A DNA stretch of 64,000 nucleotides from CAVTWH01 sp963850915 (GCA_963850915.1 CAWKND010000010.1:186001-250000), one strand, 5' to 3'. Shown: positions 15,853 to 25,991, counted from the stretch's first letter. Notes: generated by a model from the sequence alone, not told the origin. Program-made: numbers and translations.

Positions 15853-16527
15853 CTAGTACCAGTGCGGCGAGCGCGACTGCCAGAGCGTCCACGCATTGCA
15901 CGGCGTCTGGTACCGGTTCTTGATGTAGTCCAGTCCCCACTTGATCTGGGTGGCCGGGTTGGTCAGGTAGTCCGACCCGTACGCGGCCATCTTGCTCGCC
16001 GGCAGTGCCTGTGGGATGCCGTACGAGCCGGAGGACTTGTTCTTCGACTTCTCGTACCAGCCGCTCTCCTTGGTCCACATGGGTTCCAGGCAGGCCATCT
16101 GGTCCAGCCCGTACCCCCACTGGAGCATCAGCGCGCAGCCGATCGCCCGGTTCCCGGTGTACTCGGCGCACGAGGTCGGGATGGGGCCGAAGGCCGGGGT
16201 ACGGGTCGAGCCGCGACTGGCTCCGCTGGAGCGCGCGGCGGCATCGGCCGCAGCAGCCGCAGCAGCCGCGGCCACCGCTGCCGCGTTGGCTTTCGCCTGC
16301 GCGTCGGACTGCGCGTCGCGCTGCCCCGCGGTGGCCTTGTGGAAGGCGTTCTGCTGTGCCTTGAGATCACGCATCTCGCCCTGCTCCTGCAGGGCGGTGC
16401 GGTAAGCCTCGTCGCTGGTGCGCTGCTCCTGCCGGTTCACACCGAGCGCGACACCACCGATCAAGCCCAACATCAGTAGCCCGACAGCGAGCGTACGGAC
16501 GCCGAGCCGTTTGCAGAGCCGGAGCAC
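15853..16527 (-). CDS. Secreted lytic-transglycosylase-like protein
   Basis: A 224-residue exported protein. Residues 1-30 (LGVRTLAVGLLMLGLIGGVA) form a signal peptide or membrane anchor. A charged coiled-coil and a long Ala-rich linker follow (~55-100), then a lysozyme-like C-terminal domain with MWTKESGWYEKSKNKSSGSY and GIPQALPASKMAAYG, matching the transglycosylase SLT/aggregation-promoting-factor C-terminal family. The Glu in KESGW is the presumed catalytic acid. Such proteins cleave or remodel peptidoglycan. Start GTG 16527 has AAGGGA upstream. The last residues HWY and three cysteines suggest a disulfide-stabilised fold. Confidence 0.82.
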   Translation of the reverse strand: MLRLCKRLGVRTLAVGLLMLGLIGGVALGVNRQEQRTSDEAYRTALQEQGEMRDLKAQQNAFHKATAGQRDAQSDAQAKANAAAVAAAAAAAAADAAARSSGASRGSTRTPAFGPIPTSCAEYTGNRAIGCALMLQWGYGLDQMACLEPMWTKESGWYEKSKNKSSGSYGIPQALPASKMAAYGSDYLTNPATQIKWGLDYIKNRYQTPCNAWTLWQSRSPHWY

Positions 16528-16805
16528 GAAGGATCCCTTCGCCGGGGACAGGGACCGGCACCGGACCGCTCTGAGGTCCTGGTACCGGCAGCGCCACCGG
16601 CAAGGTGAGCCGATAGGGCGGTGTCAATCCGTTGGCACACGGTGACCCGGCGGACCGGTGTGGTCCGGCGGGGCACAGTGCGCCAGTGGGGCAGACGTCC
16701 ACCCGTGAGGCGCTCGACCCTCACCCTGACGGACGAGGCCGCGTGATGCCAGTCGAACGCCCCACCTTGGTGAAGCTCGGCACACCCCAAACGGGTACAG
16801 ACCGC
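16528..16805. other. 278-bp intergenic spacer, no gene seen
   Basis: Upstream of the transglycosylase-like gene (minus strand). A TTGACA lies on the minus strand near 16622-16627 but lacks a matching -10 at 16-19 bp. Part of the minus strand resembles the 3' half of a ydaO (c-di-AMP) riboswitch, but the 5' half is not found. Confidence 0.5.
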
Positions 16806-18128
16806 CTATTGCGGGAGATCCTCCAGTAGATCTGTGACCACCTCGGCGATGGGGGACCGCTCCGAACGGGTGAGGGTGACATGGGCGAAAAGGGGATGTC
16901 CCTTCAGCGCCTCGATGACCGAAACAACCCCATCGTGCCGGCCGACCCGGAGGTTGTCGCGCTGCGCCACATCGTGGGTGAGTACCACCCGCGAGTTGCT
17001 GCCGATCCGGGACAGCACCGTCAGCAGTACCCCCCGCTCGAGCGACTGTGCCTCGTCGACGATCACGAACGCGTCGTGCAGGCTGCGCCCCCGGATGTGG
17101 GTCAGCGGGAGTACCTCCAGCATCCCCCGGGCGGCGATCTCCTCCCGCACGTTGTCGTGTACCAGCGCGCCCAGCGTGTCGAAGACGGCCTGTGCCCAGG
17201 GCGACATCTTCTCCGCCTCGCTGCCCGGCAGGTAGCCCAACTCCTGGCCACCGACGGCGTACAGCGGCCGGAACACGATCACCTTCTTGTGCTTGCGCTG
17301 GTCCATCACCTGCTCCAGGCCGGCGCAGAGGGCCAGCGCGGACTTGCCGGTACCGGCCCGGCCACCCATCGACACGATCCCGATCGACTCGTCGAGCAGC
17401 AGGTCCAGGGCGATGCGCTGCTCCGCGGAGCGGCCGTGCAGCCCGAACGCCTCCCGGTCTCCCCGCACCAGCCGTACCGACTTGTCCGGCAGTACCCTCC
17501 CCAGCGCCGAGCCGCGCGGCGAGTGCAGTACCAGCCCGGTGTGGCAGGGCAGCCCGGCCGCCTGGTCGAGGTCGACCGCCTCGCCGTTGTACAGCGCCTG
17601 GATCTCCTCCTCGGAGATCTCCACCTCGGCCATCCCGGTCCAGGTCGGATCGATCGCCTGGCCGTGCCGGTATTCGTCGGAGGCCAGCCCGACGGCACCG
17701 GCCTTCACCCGTAGCGGCATGTCCTTGGTGACCAGCGTGACCGAGCAGCCGTCGGCGGCCAGGCCCAGCGCCACCGAGAGGATCCGGGCATCGTTGCTGT
17801 CGTTGCGGAAGCCGGCTGGCAGCAGGCCCGGGTCGGTGTGGTTGAGCTCGACCCGGAGAGTACCGCCGGCTTCGTTGACGACCACCGGCTGATCGAGACG
17901 GGCGTGCCGGACGCGCAGGTCGTCCAGCATGCGCAGGGACTGGCGGGCGAAGTAGCCCAGTTCGGGGTGGTTGCGCTTGCCCTCCAACTCGGAAATAACC
18001 ACGAGTGGAAGCACAACATCGTGCTCGGCGAAGCGGAGAAAGGCTGCGGGATCGGCGATGAGGACCGAGGTGTCCAGGACGAAGGTGTGGGGTCGCTGGT
18101 CGCTGGTCGAGGTGCCGTGATTGGACAC
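16806..18128 (-). CDS. PIN domain-PhoH family ATPase (PhoH2-like)
   Basis: About 440 residues in two parts. The N-terminal PIN RNase fold begins at HTFVLDTSVLIADP (Asp), with later NDSNDARILSVALGL and VTLVTKDMPLRVKA carrying the acidic ligands. The PhoH ATPase follows: SMGGRAGTGKSALALCAGLE (Walker A, ~residue 260) and DAFVIVDEAQSLERGVLL (Walker B). PhoH2 proteins are ATP-driven RNA helicase-ribonucleases. I favour GTG 18128, with GGAG 9 nt upstream; GTG 18158 would add 10 residues. It stands alone, without a small antitoxin gene beside it. Confidence 0.9.
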   Translation of the reverse strand: MSNHGTSTSDQRPHTFVLDTSVLIADPAAFLRFAEHDVVLPLVVISELEGKRNHPELGYFARQSLRMLDDLRVRHARLDQPVVVNEAGGTLRVELNHTDPGLLPAGFRNDSNDARILSVALGLAADGCSVTLVTKDMPLRVKAGAVGLASDEYRHGQAIDPTWTGMAEVEISEEEIQALYNGEAVDLDQAAGLPCHTGLVLHSPRGSALGRVLPDKSVRLVRGDREAFGLHGRSAEQRIALDLLLDESIGIVSMGGRAGTGKSALALCAGLEQVMDQRKHKKVIVFRPLYAVGGQELGYLPGSEAEKMSPWAQAVFDTLGALVHDNVREEIAARGMLEVLPLTHIRGRSLHDAFVIVDEAQSLERGVLLTVLSRIGSNSRVVLTHDVAQRDNLRVGRHDGVVSVIEALKGHPLFAHVTLTRSERSPIAEVVTDLLEDLPQ

Positions 18129-18263
18129 AGGCTGGCTCCGGAGGGGCTGCACCCGCACGCCCCGTGATCCGCCACCACCGTGCCCGGTGACGGGGGGTCG
18201 GGTGCGGGCCCCCTGCCAAAAGGGTTCCGGGCCTGCCGGTTGGCCCGGGAAGCCCCCGTGCCA

Positions 18264-18291
18264 TGCCTAGACGCTAGCCGGCAGATGCCAA
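18264..18291 (-). promoter_or_regulatory. Possible phoH promoter TTGGCA-16-TAGGCA
   Basis: On the minus strand TTGGCA (18286-18291) and TAGGCA (18264-18269) are 16 bp apart, about 130 bp before the phoH start. The rest of the 18159-18593 spacer (435 bp) shows no convincing gene. Confidence 0.3.
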
Positions 18292-18593
18292 CGCGGCTAG
18301 CACCCGGCTGGTAACAAAGTGCTGTGGGCTCGGCGAGCCAGCCGGCCAAACCCGTTGGGGTACAGACAATCTGGGGTTTGGGCTAAGCCGCGGCGCTGGA
18401 CAATCGGGCGCATCCGGACAGGGTCAGGGGCGCCCGGCCGGGTTGGCACCTCCGGCCGAACGCCCCTGTCGGGCGCCGCAGACCCCCCGGCCGCGGCGCC
18501 CGTACCACCGGTGGGGACCCGCCGTGGGGGCGGTGCGTACCTCGCGGTAGCGCACTGACCCGGCCACCACGGCGTACCGGTGGCGTTGCCCGG

Positions 18594-19031
18594 TCAGCCG
18601 CTGACGTAGTCGTCCTGGGCGTGCCGGCCCAGGGCCGCCGAGCTGGCATAGGTGGTACCGGGGACGTCCCCGTCCCGGTCCGGCAGCTCTACACGCACGC
18701 GTTCACCGTGCATCATCGAGAACGAGCCGGGCTCGTCTTCGGTCACGCTGTACTGGCGCGGGGCCGGTACCTGTACGCCCGCCTTAGCCGATGACTGGGC
18801 AGCCGATGACTGGGAAGCCGATGACTGGGCAGCAGGTGCTGCTTCCAGTACGTACCCGGTGTGGGTGTCCCGACGGATCCGGTTCCAGCACGCCCGATCC
18901 CCGTCGAAGTACCCCTGCCGGTAGCCGTACCGGTAGCCGAAGCGGTACCCGACCCGGGCGTGCAGCCGGCCGGCCAGGTACATCGATGAGCCGAGCAGTA
19001 CCGTCAGGAACACCGCGAGAACCGGGTTCAC
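18594..19031 (-). CDS. Membrane-anchored protein with Tyr/Gly repeat, unknown function
   Basis: A 145-residue protein not assigned to a known family. GTG 19031 is preceded by GGAGG at 6 nt, better than the longer reading. Residues 1-22 (NPVLAVFLTVLLGSSMYLAG) form one membrane helix. Next comes YRFGYRYGYRQGYFDGDRAC, a short Tyr-Gly repeat conserved in small actinomycete membrane proteins, then a Ser/Ala/Gln low-complexity stretch produced by a 15-bp DNA repeat (18786-18830), and an acidic C-terminus. The bulk probably faces the cytoplasm or wall; topology is uncertain. A 360-bp spacer with a perfect 16-bp palindrome precedes it. Confidence 0.7.
   Translation of the reverse strand: MNPVLAVFLTVLLGSSMYLAGRLHARVGYRFGYRYGYRQGYFDGDRACWNRIRRDTHTGYVLEAAPAAQSSASQSSAAQSSAKAGVQVPAPRQYSVTEDEPGSFSMMHGERVRVELPDRDGDVPGTTYASSAALGRHAQDDYVSG
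18786..18830. repeat. Three tandem 15-bp repeats inside a coding region
   Basis: The unit GCCGATGACTGGGCA (third base from the end A or G) occurs three times in tandem, encoding the Ser-Ala-Gln repeats on the minus strand. It is the kind of in-frame array that varies in copy number between strains. Confidence 0.8.
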
Positions 19032-19116
19032 CGGGCCACCTCCGGGGGATCGTCGCGTCAATGGGACGACCAACGCGCTCGGCAGTGATCACCGAACGCT
19101 TTGGGCATGTCACACA

Positions 19117-19130
19117 CCGTAGCCCTACGG
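19117..19130. promoter_or_regulatory. Dyad CCGTAG-CC-CTACGG upstream of the Tyr/Gly-repeat gene
   Basis: Perfect 6-bp arms with a 2-bp centre, 86 bp upstream of the GTG at 19031. Could be an operator; nothing identifies the protein. Confidence 0.35.
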
Positions 19131-19288
19131 ATCGAAGAACTTGCATCATCCGTTCGCCTGATTCCCTATCCACGATGGATGGAGTCCCACAGGTCGACTG
19201 GCCAGGGGGTGTGGCCGCCACGGCGGCGCGACCCTTACCCGACCGCGCGGGTCATCCGCCGGCGCACTCCACCCCGGTTGACGTCCGA

Positions 19289-19304
19289 CGATGCACGTGC
19301 ATCG
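19289..19304. promoter_or_regulatory. Perfect 16-bp palindrome CGATGCACGTGCATCG
   Basis: Uninterrupted 16-bp palindrome in the 362-bp spacer between the prenyl synthase end and the Tyr/Gly-repeat gene. It has the size of a dimeric repressor site. The spacer holds no gene that I can support. Confidence 0.5.
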
Positions 19305-19393
19305 GCACGCGTAAATCGGCGATTGGTCCCGCACATGGGACCGATCGGTAGTCGATCCGGAGGCGACTACCGGGGGCCCGGCGCAGGGGTCGG

Positions 19394-20164
19394 TCAGGCG
19401 CCGAAACGGCGCTGACGCATGGCATACGAGCGCAGTGCGCGCAGGAAGTCGACGTGCCGGAAGTCCGGCCAGTTGGCGTCGCAGAAGTAGAACTCCGAGT
19501 GCGCCGACTGCCACAGCAGGAAGCCGGACATGCGCTGCTCGCCGCTGGTCCGGATGATCAGGTCCGGGTCGGGCAGGCCACGGGTGTAGAGGTGCTCGGC
19601 GATGTGCTCGACATCCAGTACGCCGGCCAGCTCCTCGATGGTGGTACCGGCCTTGGCGTGCTCCTGCAGCAGCGAGCGCACCGCGTCGGCGATCTCCCGC
19701 CGGCCGCCGTACCCGACCGCGATGTTGACCTGCGCCCCGCCGGTACGCCCGACGGTGCGCTCCTCGGCCGCCTTCAACGCCTGCGCGTGCTGGGCCGGCA
19801 GCACGTCCAGCGAACCGACCATCCGCAGCCGCCACGGCTGCCCGTCGGCGGCCAGCTCGGTCGCCAGGTCCTCGATGATCTGCAGCAGCGGGTCGAGCTC
19901 AGCGGCCGGCCGGGACAGGTTCTCGGTGGAGAGCAGCCAGAGCGTCACATGCCCGATGCCGGCGGCGTCGCACCAGCGGAGCAGTTCCTTGATCCGTTCC
20001 GCGCCCACCCGGTGGCCGTCGTTGGGGTCGACGTAGCCCATCTCCCGGGCCCAGCGCCGGTTGCCGTCGCACATCACGCCGACGTGCCGTGGGCGGATCT
20101 TGCCGACGAGCGAGCCGGTCAGGCGCTTTTCGTACACGGAATAGACCAGGTCACGCACCTTCAC
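19394..20164 (-). CDS. Short-chain Z-isoprenyl diphosphate synthase (Rv1086-like)
   Basis: A ~256-residue cis-prenyltransferase. The substrate motif HVGVMCDGNRRWAREMG holds the catalytic Asp, followed by LSTENLSRP and the C-terminal RTSGEQRMSGFLLWQSAHSE block. The wording CDGNRRWAR, VAVGYGGRREI-type segment and FLRALRSYAMRQRRFG match M. tuberculosis Rv1086 (Z-farnesyl diphosphate synthase) more closely than decaprenyl synthase UppS, so it likely makes the short Z,E precursor for polyprenyl phosphate used in wall synthesis. GTG 20164 lies 7 nt after TAGGCT, predicting a leaderless mRNA; GTG 20158 is an alternative. Confidence 0.9.
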   Translation of the reverse strand: MKVRDLVYSVYEKRLTGSLVGKIRPRHVGVMCDGNRRWAREMGYVDPNDGHRVGAERIKELLRWCDAAGIGHVTLWLLSTENLSRPAAELDPLLQIIEDLATELAADGQPWRLRMVGSLDVLPAQHAQALKAAEERTVGRTGGAQVNIAVGYGGRREIADAVRSLLQEHAKAGTTIEELAGVLDVEHIAEHLYTRGLPDPDLIIRTSGEQRMSGFLLWQSAHSEFYFCDANWPDFRHVDFLRALRSYAMRQRRFGA

Positions 20165-20171
20165 TCCAGGC

Positions 20172-20177
20172 AGCCTA
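20172..20177 (-). promoter_or_regulatory. -10 TAGGCT, leaderless start of prenyl synthase
   Basis: TAGGCT on the minus strand, 7 nt before GTG 20164. No clear -35. Confidence 0.5.
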
Positions 20178-20281
20178 TCCACGTTTGCCGGCGCCGGAAC
20201 CCGGACGTCACAACATCTACAGAACAGCAACGTCACTTCACGTTCGCTGGCCGCGCTTTCCCACGCTGGGTAAAGGCAAGA

Positions 20282-22130
<1,849 letters not shown>

Positions 22131-22496
22131 CGAAACTCCTCGTTGTCGGCGCTGACAAGTCGGGGGGAATGGGAGAGTCACGAGAGTGCGGTGGATTTGC
22201 TTCAGACTAGGCCTGAACCTTGGTTAAGGAGACGGAGGACCTTGTGAAGAAAGGCACAAGTACCTAAGAATTTCCGGCCACTTGCTCATCCGAGCGCGAA
22301 TTCCACGCTCTTCGGTCACCAACGCGCACCGACCCTCGCGCCCGGTGGATCTGAGGTGGTGTCGCATCCGTGGCTGCCAACCCCGGCCGGATAGCCGCCA
22401 CCGGTGCGACATCACCACCTCCGCCGGCATCGGCTCGCGGCGCAGGTACGGCCGAGTCGGGCTTGTGGCGGGCGGGTGGACCGGTACGCTCGGCGC
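22131..22496. other. 366-bp divergent spacer pckA / GtrA with bulged inverted repeat
   Basis: No gene is supported. An inverted repeat pairs GAGGTGGTG-TCGCA (22353-22366) with TGCGA-CAT-CACCACCTC (22405-22421), 14 bp with a 3-nt bulge. The TTGG/TTAAGG-rich stretch near 22220-22260 is a likely promoter area for pckA. Confidence 0.5.
22463..22490 (+). promoter_or_regulatory. Promoter TTGTGG-16-TACGCT, leaderless GtrA gene
   Basis: TTGTGG 22463-22468 and TACGCT 22485-22490, spacer 16; the -10 ends 6 nt before GTG 22497. Confidence 0.55.
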
Positions 22497-23075
22497 GTGT
22501 CCGAGTCCGCCGCCCCGCCCGCGCAGTCCCCACCTGGAGACGAGTCGCTGCTGACCAGGCTCTGGGGGCGTTTCGGGCACCTGGTACGCGAGGTGGGCAA
22601 GTTCGGCATCGTCGGCGGCCTGACGTTCCTGATCGACTCGCTGATCTTCAACCTGCTGCTGGACAGCCTGGGCATCTGGGCCAAGGTCGTGTCCACCGTG
22701 ATCGCCGCGACGCTGGCGTTCCTGGGCAACCGGTTCTGGACCTGGCGCGACCGCACCGGTACCAACATGCGCCGGGAGTACCTGCTCTACTTCGTCTTCA
22801 ACGCCATCGGCCTGGGGCTGGCCTTCCTCTGCCTGTTGCTGTCGCACTCGGTGCTCGGCTCGGTCTGGCCGGACGTGTTCCACACCCGGCTCGCGGACAA
22901 CCTCTCCGCGCAGATCGTCGGTACCGCCGCGGGCACGGTGTTCCGGTTCTGGGCCTACCGCACGATCGTCTTCGCCGGACCGAAGGTCAGCCCGGACGAG
23001 GCGCTCGACGCCACCTCACTCGTCGCGATCGAGTCGGAGACCGCCGACCACCCTGTGACGCATCACTCTCTGTAA
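22497..23075 (+). CDS. GtrA-family membrane protein (first of a tandem pair)
   Basis: A 192-residue protein with four membrane helices of the GtrA/polysaccharide flippase-accessory family. EVGKFGIVGGLTFLIDSLIF opens helix 1; FLGNRFWTWRDR is the conserved loop, EYLLYFVFNAIGLGLAFL helix 3, and VFRFWAYRTIVF the terminal signature. GtrA proteins are thought to help translocate prenyl-linked sugars across the membrane, for example in arabinogalactan or O-antigen glucosylation. The GTG at 22497 is favoured by the leaderless promoter immediately before it; upstream codons are low-complexity. The paralogue starts 34 nt downstream. Confidence 0.9.
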   Translation: MSESAAPPAQSPPGDESLLTRLWGRFGHLVREVGKFGIVGGLTFLIDSLIFNLLLDSLGIWAKVVSTVIAATLAFLGNRFWTWRDRTGTNMRREYLLYFVFNAIGLGLAFLCLLLSHSVLGSVWPDVFHTRLADNLSAQIVGTAAGTVFRFWAYRTIVFAGPKVSPDEALDATSLVAIESETADHPVTHHSL

Positions 23076-23097
23076 CGCAATTCCGAGGTAAGGCCCG

Positions 23098-23103
23098 TAC
23101 GGT
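23098..23103 (+). promoter_or_regulatory. -10 TACGGT, leaderless second GtrA gene
   Basis: TACGGT ends 6 nt before GTG 23110. No -35 of note, so the gene could also be read from upstream. Confidence 0.45.
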
Positions 23104-23109
23104 AGCTCG

Positions 23110-23673
23110 GTGCCAGTGCTCCCCGGTCCGGTGAATCGGCTGCTCCGCGCCCCGCTACGGGCTCGAGTCAACCGTGAGATGGTCGTCTTCGCCGTGGTCG
23201 GCGCGGTTAACACAGTGCTCGACTTCGGGATCTTCTACCTGCTGATCTCGCTGGGGCCGCTGAAGGCCAATGTGGTCTCCACGATCGTGGCGACCACCTC
23301 GTCGTACCTGATGAACCGGTACTGGACCTACCGGGACCGGGTCGGCGGGCAGGCGGTACACCGGGAGTACCTGCTGTTCTTCGCCTTCAACCTGGTCGGC
23401 CTCGGTATCCAGGAGGTCATCCTCGGGCTGGCCCGCTACGGATTCGGCTTCGACGAGGGCGCGCACTCGGTGGCGCTGCTGCTGTTCAAGCTGGCCGGCG
23501 TGGCGGTGGCCATGGTGTTCCGGTTCTGGGCGTACCGGACGTTCGTCTTCCGCCAGGTCACCCCGCCGGAGGCCGCCGCGATCCTGCTCGACGCTCCGGT
23601 CCTGGAGCTGCCGGTGCCGGCGGTCCTTGATATGCGGACAGCCGAGGTGCCGGCGACGGGCGCACGGGGCTAG
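23110..23673 (+). CDS. GtrA-family membrane protein (second of a tandem pair)
   Basis: A 187-residue four-helix paralogue of the preceding gene. Shared landmarks are MVVFAVVGAVNTVLDFGIFY, YLMNRYWTYRDRVGG, HREYLLFFAFNLVGLGIQE and VFRFWAYRTFVF. The C-terminal ~30 residues are unrelated and Leu/Pro-rich. The strong conservation of FRFWAYRT in both supports a gene duplication followed by divergence. Possible role: lipid-linked sugar translocation; no glycosyltransferase partner is adjacent. Confidence 0.9.
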   Translation: MPVLPGPVNRLLRAPLRARVNREMVVFAVVGAVNTVLDFGIFYLLISLGPLKANVVSTIVATTSSYLMNRYWTYRDRVGGQAVHREYLLFFAFNLVGLGIQEVILGLARYGFGFDEGAHSVALLLFKLAGVAVAMVFRFWAYRTFVFRQVTPPEAAAILLDAPVLELPVPAVLDMRTAEVPATGARG

Positions 23674-23676
23674 CAT
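23671..23676 (+). promoter_or_regulatory. -10 TAGCAT, leaderless MaoC gene
   Basis: TAGCAT lies 8 nt before GTG 23685, inside the end of the preceding gene. Confidence 0.4.
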
Positions 23677-23684
23677 CGGCCGGC

Positions 23685-24182
23685 GTGACGCTCTCCGGTA
23701 CCGGCACCGACGCCGACCTGTTCTACGAGGACCTCACCCCGGGTCGCCTGTTCGACCTCGGTGACACGGTGGTGGACGGGGCCGAGATGCTCGCCTTCGC
23801 CCGCCGCTTCGACCCGCAGTGGTACCACGTGGACGAGGCACTGGCCGCGGAGAGCGCGTACGGCGCCCCGATCGCCAGCGGCTTCTTCACCGCCAGCCTG
23901 TTCATGCGGGCGTATGTCGACCATCTGCTGTCCCGGGCCGCGGCGGCCGCCTCCCCCGGCCTGGAGGAGCTGCGCTGGACGGCACCGGTGTACGCCGGCG
24001 ACCACCTGGCTACCACCGTGGAAGTGGTCGAGCGTGGGCTGTCCCGGGCCCGCCCCGGCTTCGGTACCGTCATCCTCGCCGCCGTGATGACCCGGCTGGG
24101 CCCCGGCGGCGACCCCGAGGGCGACGTGCTGCGTACCCGCTTCCGCGGCTGGTTCGCGCTGCGCCCCGCCGCCCTCAACTGA
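23685..24182 (+). CDS. MaoC-like hot-dog dehydratase
   Basis: A 165-residue single hot-dog domain. FYEDLTPGRLFDLGDTVV opens the fold; ARRFDPQWYHVDEALAAES and YGAPIASGFFTASLFMRA contain the hydratase-2 motif (Asp...His with the G-x2-A/S-SG loop). These proteins hydrate 2-enoyl thioesters, usually CoA esters of fatty acids or polyketides. Starts at GTG 23685. The bidirectional hairpin at 24197-24226 follows. Confidence 0.88.
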   Translation: MTLSGTGTDADLFYEDLTPGRLFDLGDTVVDGAEMLAFARRFDPQWYHVDEALAAESAYGAPIASGFFTASLFMRAYVDHLLSRAAAAASPGLEELRWTAPVYAGDHLATTVEVVERGLSRARPGFGTVILAAVMTRLGPGGDPEGDVLRTRFRGWFALRPAALN

Positions 24183-24196
24183 GCGCTGTGAAACAC

Positions 24197-24226
24197 GGAA
24201 GGCCCCCGCGACAGCGGGGGCCTTCC
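24197..24226. terminator. Strong 13-bp hairpin between convergent genes
   Basis: GGAAGGCCCCCGC (24197-24209) pairs exactly with 24214-24226 around a 4-nt loop. It lies between the convergent MaoC and PH-domain genes and is symmetric, so it can serve both. Confidence 0.8.
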
Positions 24227-24238
24227 GGACGGTACGAA

Positions 24239-24829
24239 CTACTTGTCGTCCGCGTCGGCCTTGTCCCGGTTGCGATCTCCGGCCTTGTTGACCTGGTGGA
24301 TGATGGCTTCCCGGTCCTCGTCGCCGAAGGTGTGCGCGTCGTGGTAGTTCTCCACGAGGTGGTACAACTCGCTCTGGATCTTCTCGACCCGCGGGATCTC
24401 GCTGAGTACGACCTGGCCACGCTCACCGGCTGACTCGATGGTGAGTGTGCCGCAGCCCAGCAGCCGCTCGAAGAAGCTGTGCTGGAACGACACGTCGTTG
24501 ACCCGGTTCAGCGGGATGTCACGGCCCTGGCGGGAGAAGACGCCGGTACGCATGATGACCCGCTCGTTGGTGAACACGTAGTGCGTCGTACGCCAGCGCA
24601 GCCACGGAGCCACGGTCAGCCAGATGATCAGGACCAGGCCGACGGCGGCCAGGACGTAGAACCCGATGAGGGTACCGCCCCCTGACGGGACCATGAAGAA
24701 CCCGGCGATGCCCAGCCCGATGACGACCAGCACGGCCAGCACGATCGGCCAGAACAGGGCCTTCCAGTGCGGATGAAGATTGAGCTCGACCTTCTCATCC
24801 TTGGTGAGAACGTCCTCCGGAAACCCCAC
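24239..24829 (-). CDS. Membrane protein with bacterial PH (DUF304/bPH2) domain
   Basis: A 196-residue protein. Two membrane helices lie around residues 27-75 (LFWPIVLAVLVVIGLGIAGF; LAAVGLVLIIWLTVAPWLRW). Then comes the bPH2 domain with HYVFTNERVIMRTGVFSRQG, DIPLNRVNDVSFQHSFFERL and LGCGTLTIESAGERG, characteristic of YdbS/YdbT-like proteins. GTG 24829 is preceded by AAGGAGG at 5 nt and is preferred to a TTG five codons earlier. Function is unknown; some homologues affect resistance to bacteriocins or membrane stress. The acidic/basic C-terminal tail is disordered. Confidence 0.88.
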   Translation of the reverse strand: MGFPEDVLTKDEKVELNLHPHWKALFWPIVLAVLVVIGLGIAGFFMVPSGGGTLIGFYVLAAVGLVLIIWLTVAPWLRWRTTHYVFTNERVIMRTGVFSRQGRDIPLNRVNDVSFQHSFFERLLGCGTLTIESAGERGQVVLSEIPRVEKIQSELYHLVENYHDAHTFGDEDREAIIHQVNKAGDRNRDKADADDK

Positions 24830-24917
24830 TGGCACCTCCTTCAATCACAGCGTCTACTTTCACAAATGCCGCTGTGACGGTAGCGGCTGAACGCCACTTC
24901 CGGGGTCACCTGATCGG

Positions 24918-25706
24918 CTACCTGACGTGAATGACGTCGCCGGCCGCCACCGGACGCCCGTCGACCAGCAGCCGCCCGTCGCCGTCGACGCCGGTCGCGG
25001 TACCGGTGAGGACCTCCGCGCCGGGCAGGCTGACCGTAACGGTGCGCCCGATCGTCGCGCATATTCCCTGGTACGCCGCGCGCAGCCCGCTCCCCTCCGG
25101 GTCACCACCGCACGCCTGCCAGCGCTGGTACCAGCCGGCGAACTCGTCGAGGATGCCGACCAGCAGCGCCTGCCGGTCAAGCTGCGCGGCGCCGGCCAGC
25201 GCCAGTGAGGTGGCGTCGGGCCGGGGCAGCTCGTCGGCGCGGAGCGTCACGTTCAGCCCGATGCCCACCACGACACCCCCACCGGGTACCCCCTCGGCCA
25301 GGATCCCGGCGCACTTGCGGTCGTCGACGAGCAGATCGTTGGGCCACTTCAGCCGCGTCTCGAGCCCGGTGAGCCGGTGTACCCCACGGGCCAGCGCCAC
25401 ACCCGCCAGCAGCGGCAGCCACCCGTACCGGGAAACCGGCACCGTGGGCCGCAGCAGCACGCTCACCATCACCCCCGCCCCGGCCGGCGACTCCCACACC
25501 CGCCCCAACCGCCCCCGCCCAGCAACCTGCCGCTCCGCGATTACCACCAGCCCTTCCGCCGCCCCGGTCCGAGCAGCGGCCACCGCATCCGCATTGGTCG
25601 ACCCCGTGACCTCCGAGTGCGCTACCCGCGTCCACAGCCCCCCCGCCCCCACCAGCGCGCCGGTCAGCACATCAACATCCAACGGTTCCCGCGAAGACGA
25701 CACCAC
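24918..25706 (-). CDS. birA: Biotin--[acetyl-CoA carboxylase] ligase
   Basis: A 262-residue monofunctional (no N-terminal helix-turn-helix) biotin protein ligase that attaches biotin to the carboxylase BCCP domain via biotinyl-AMP. Motifs: STNADAVAAARTG, then the ligase loop AERQVAGRGRLGRVWESPAG, LKWPNDLLVDDRKCAGIL (substrate lysine) and GIGLNVTLRADELP. It is encoded divergently from pccB, its likely acceptor partner's complex. The GTG at 25706 follows TAGGTT by 6 nt. The first ~100 codons use few C-ending codons, unlike most genes here. Confidence 0.94.
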   Translation of the reverse strand: MVSSSREPLDVDVLTGALVGAGGLWTRVAHSEVTGSTNADAVAAARTGAAEGLVVIAERQVAGRGRLGRVWESPAGAGVMVSVLLRPTVPVSRYGWLPLLAGVALARGVHRLTGLETRLKWPNDLLVDDRKCAGILAEGVPGGGVVVGIGLNVTLRADELPRPDATSLALAGAAQLDRQALLVGILDEFAGWYQRWQACGGDPEGSGLRAAYQGICATIGRTVTVSLPGAEVLTGTATGVDGDGRLLVDGRPVAAGDVIHVR

Positions 25707-25712
25707 AACGCC

Positions 25713-25718
25713 AACCTA
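25713..25718 (-). promoter_or_regulatory. -10 TAGGTT, leaderless birA
   Basis: TAGGTT on the minus strand ends 6 nt before GTG 25706. Confidence 0.5.
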
Positions 25719-25931
25719 CGGTGCCCCCCACGTACCACGAGACGACCCAAGCCGCTACGCCACAGAACCGCCGGCAGCCACGACCACAACGACTCGGCGG
25801 GCCAGCTGGCCGGACGCAGACAGACAAACCGCTACGACGAAGGCGCCGCCGGAGCGGGAGACAACGACGACCGCCACTCCGGCGGGTCGGGCGGCCAGCA
25901 GTCAACGACGACCGCCACAACGACGGGTCGG

Positions 25932-25991
25932 GCGGCTGGGGTGCCCACGGAGGGATCAAGCCTGACCGCCCGGAGTGGGCACCCCAGCCGC
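25932..25991. repeat. Hairpin repeat element, copy 1
   Basis: Arms 25932-25948 and 25975-25991 are 17-bp perfect complements around a 26-nt loop. The central 48 bp (25938-25985) are identical, in reverse complement, to 45933-45980. The outer 6 bp of each arm differ from copy 2 but still pair. It lies between the divergent birA and pccB genes. Confidence 0.9.

Noticed and set aside
16528..16650. Possible ydaO (c-di-AMP) riboswitch before the transglycosylase-like gene
   Set aside because: A segment on the minus strand recalls the 3' part of the motif, but the conserved 5' half and pairing stems could not be found. A covariance-model search would decide.
18319..18558. 79-codon ORF upstream of phoH
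   Set aside because: No ribosome site, Pro/Gly/Arg composition; spacer most likely regulatory.
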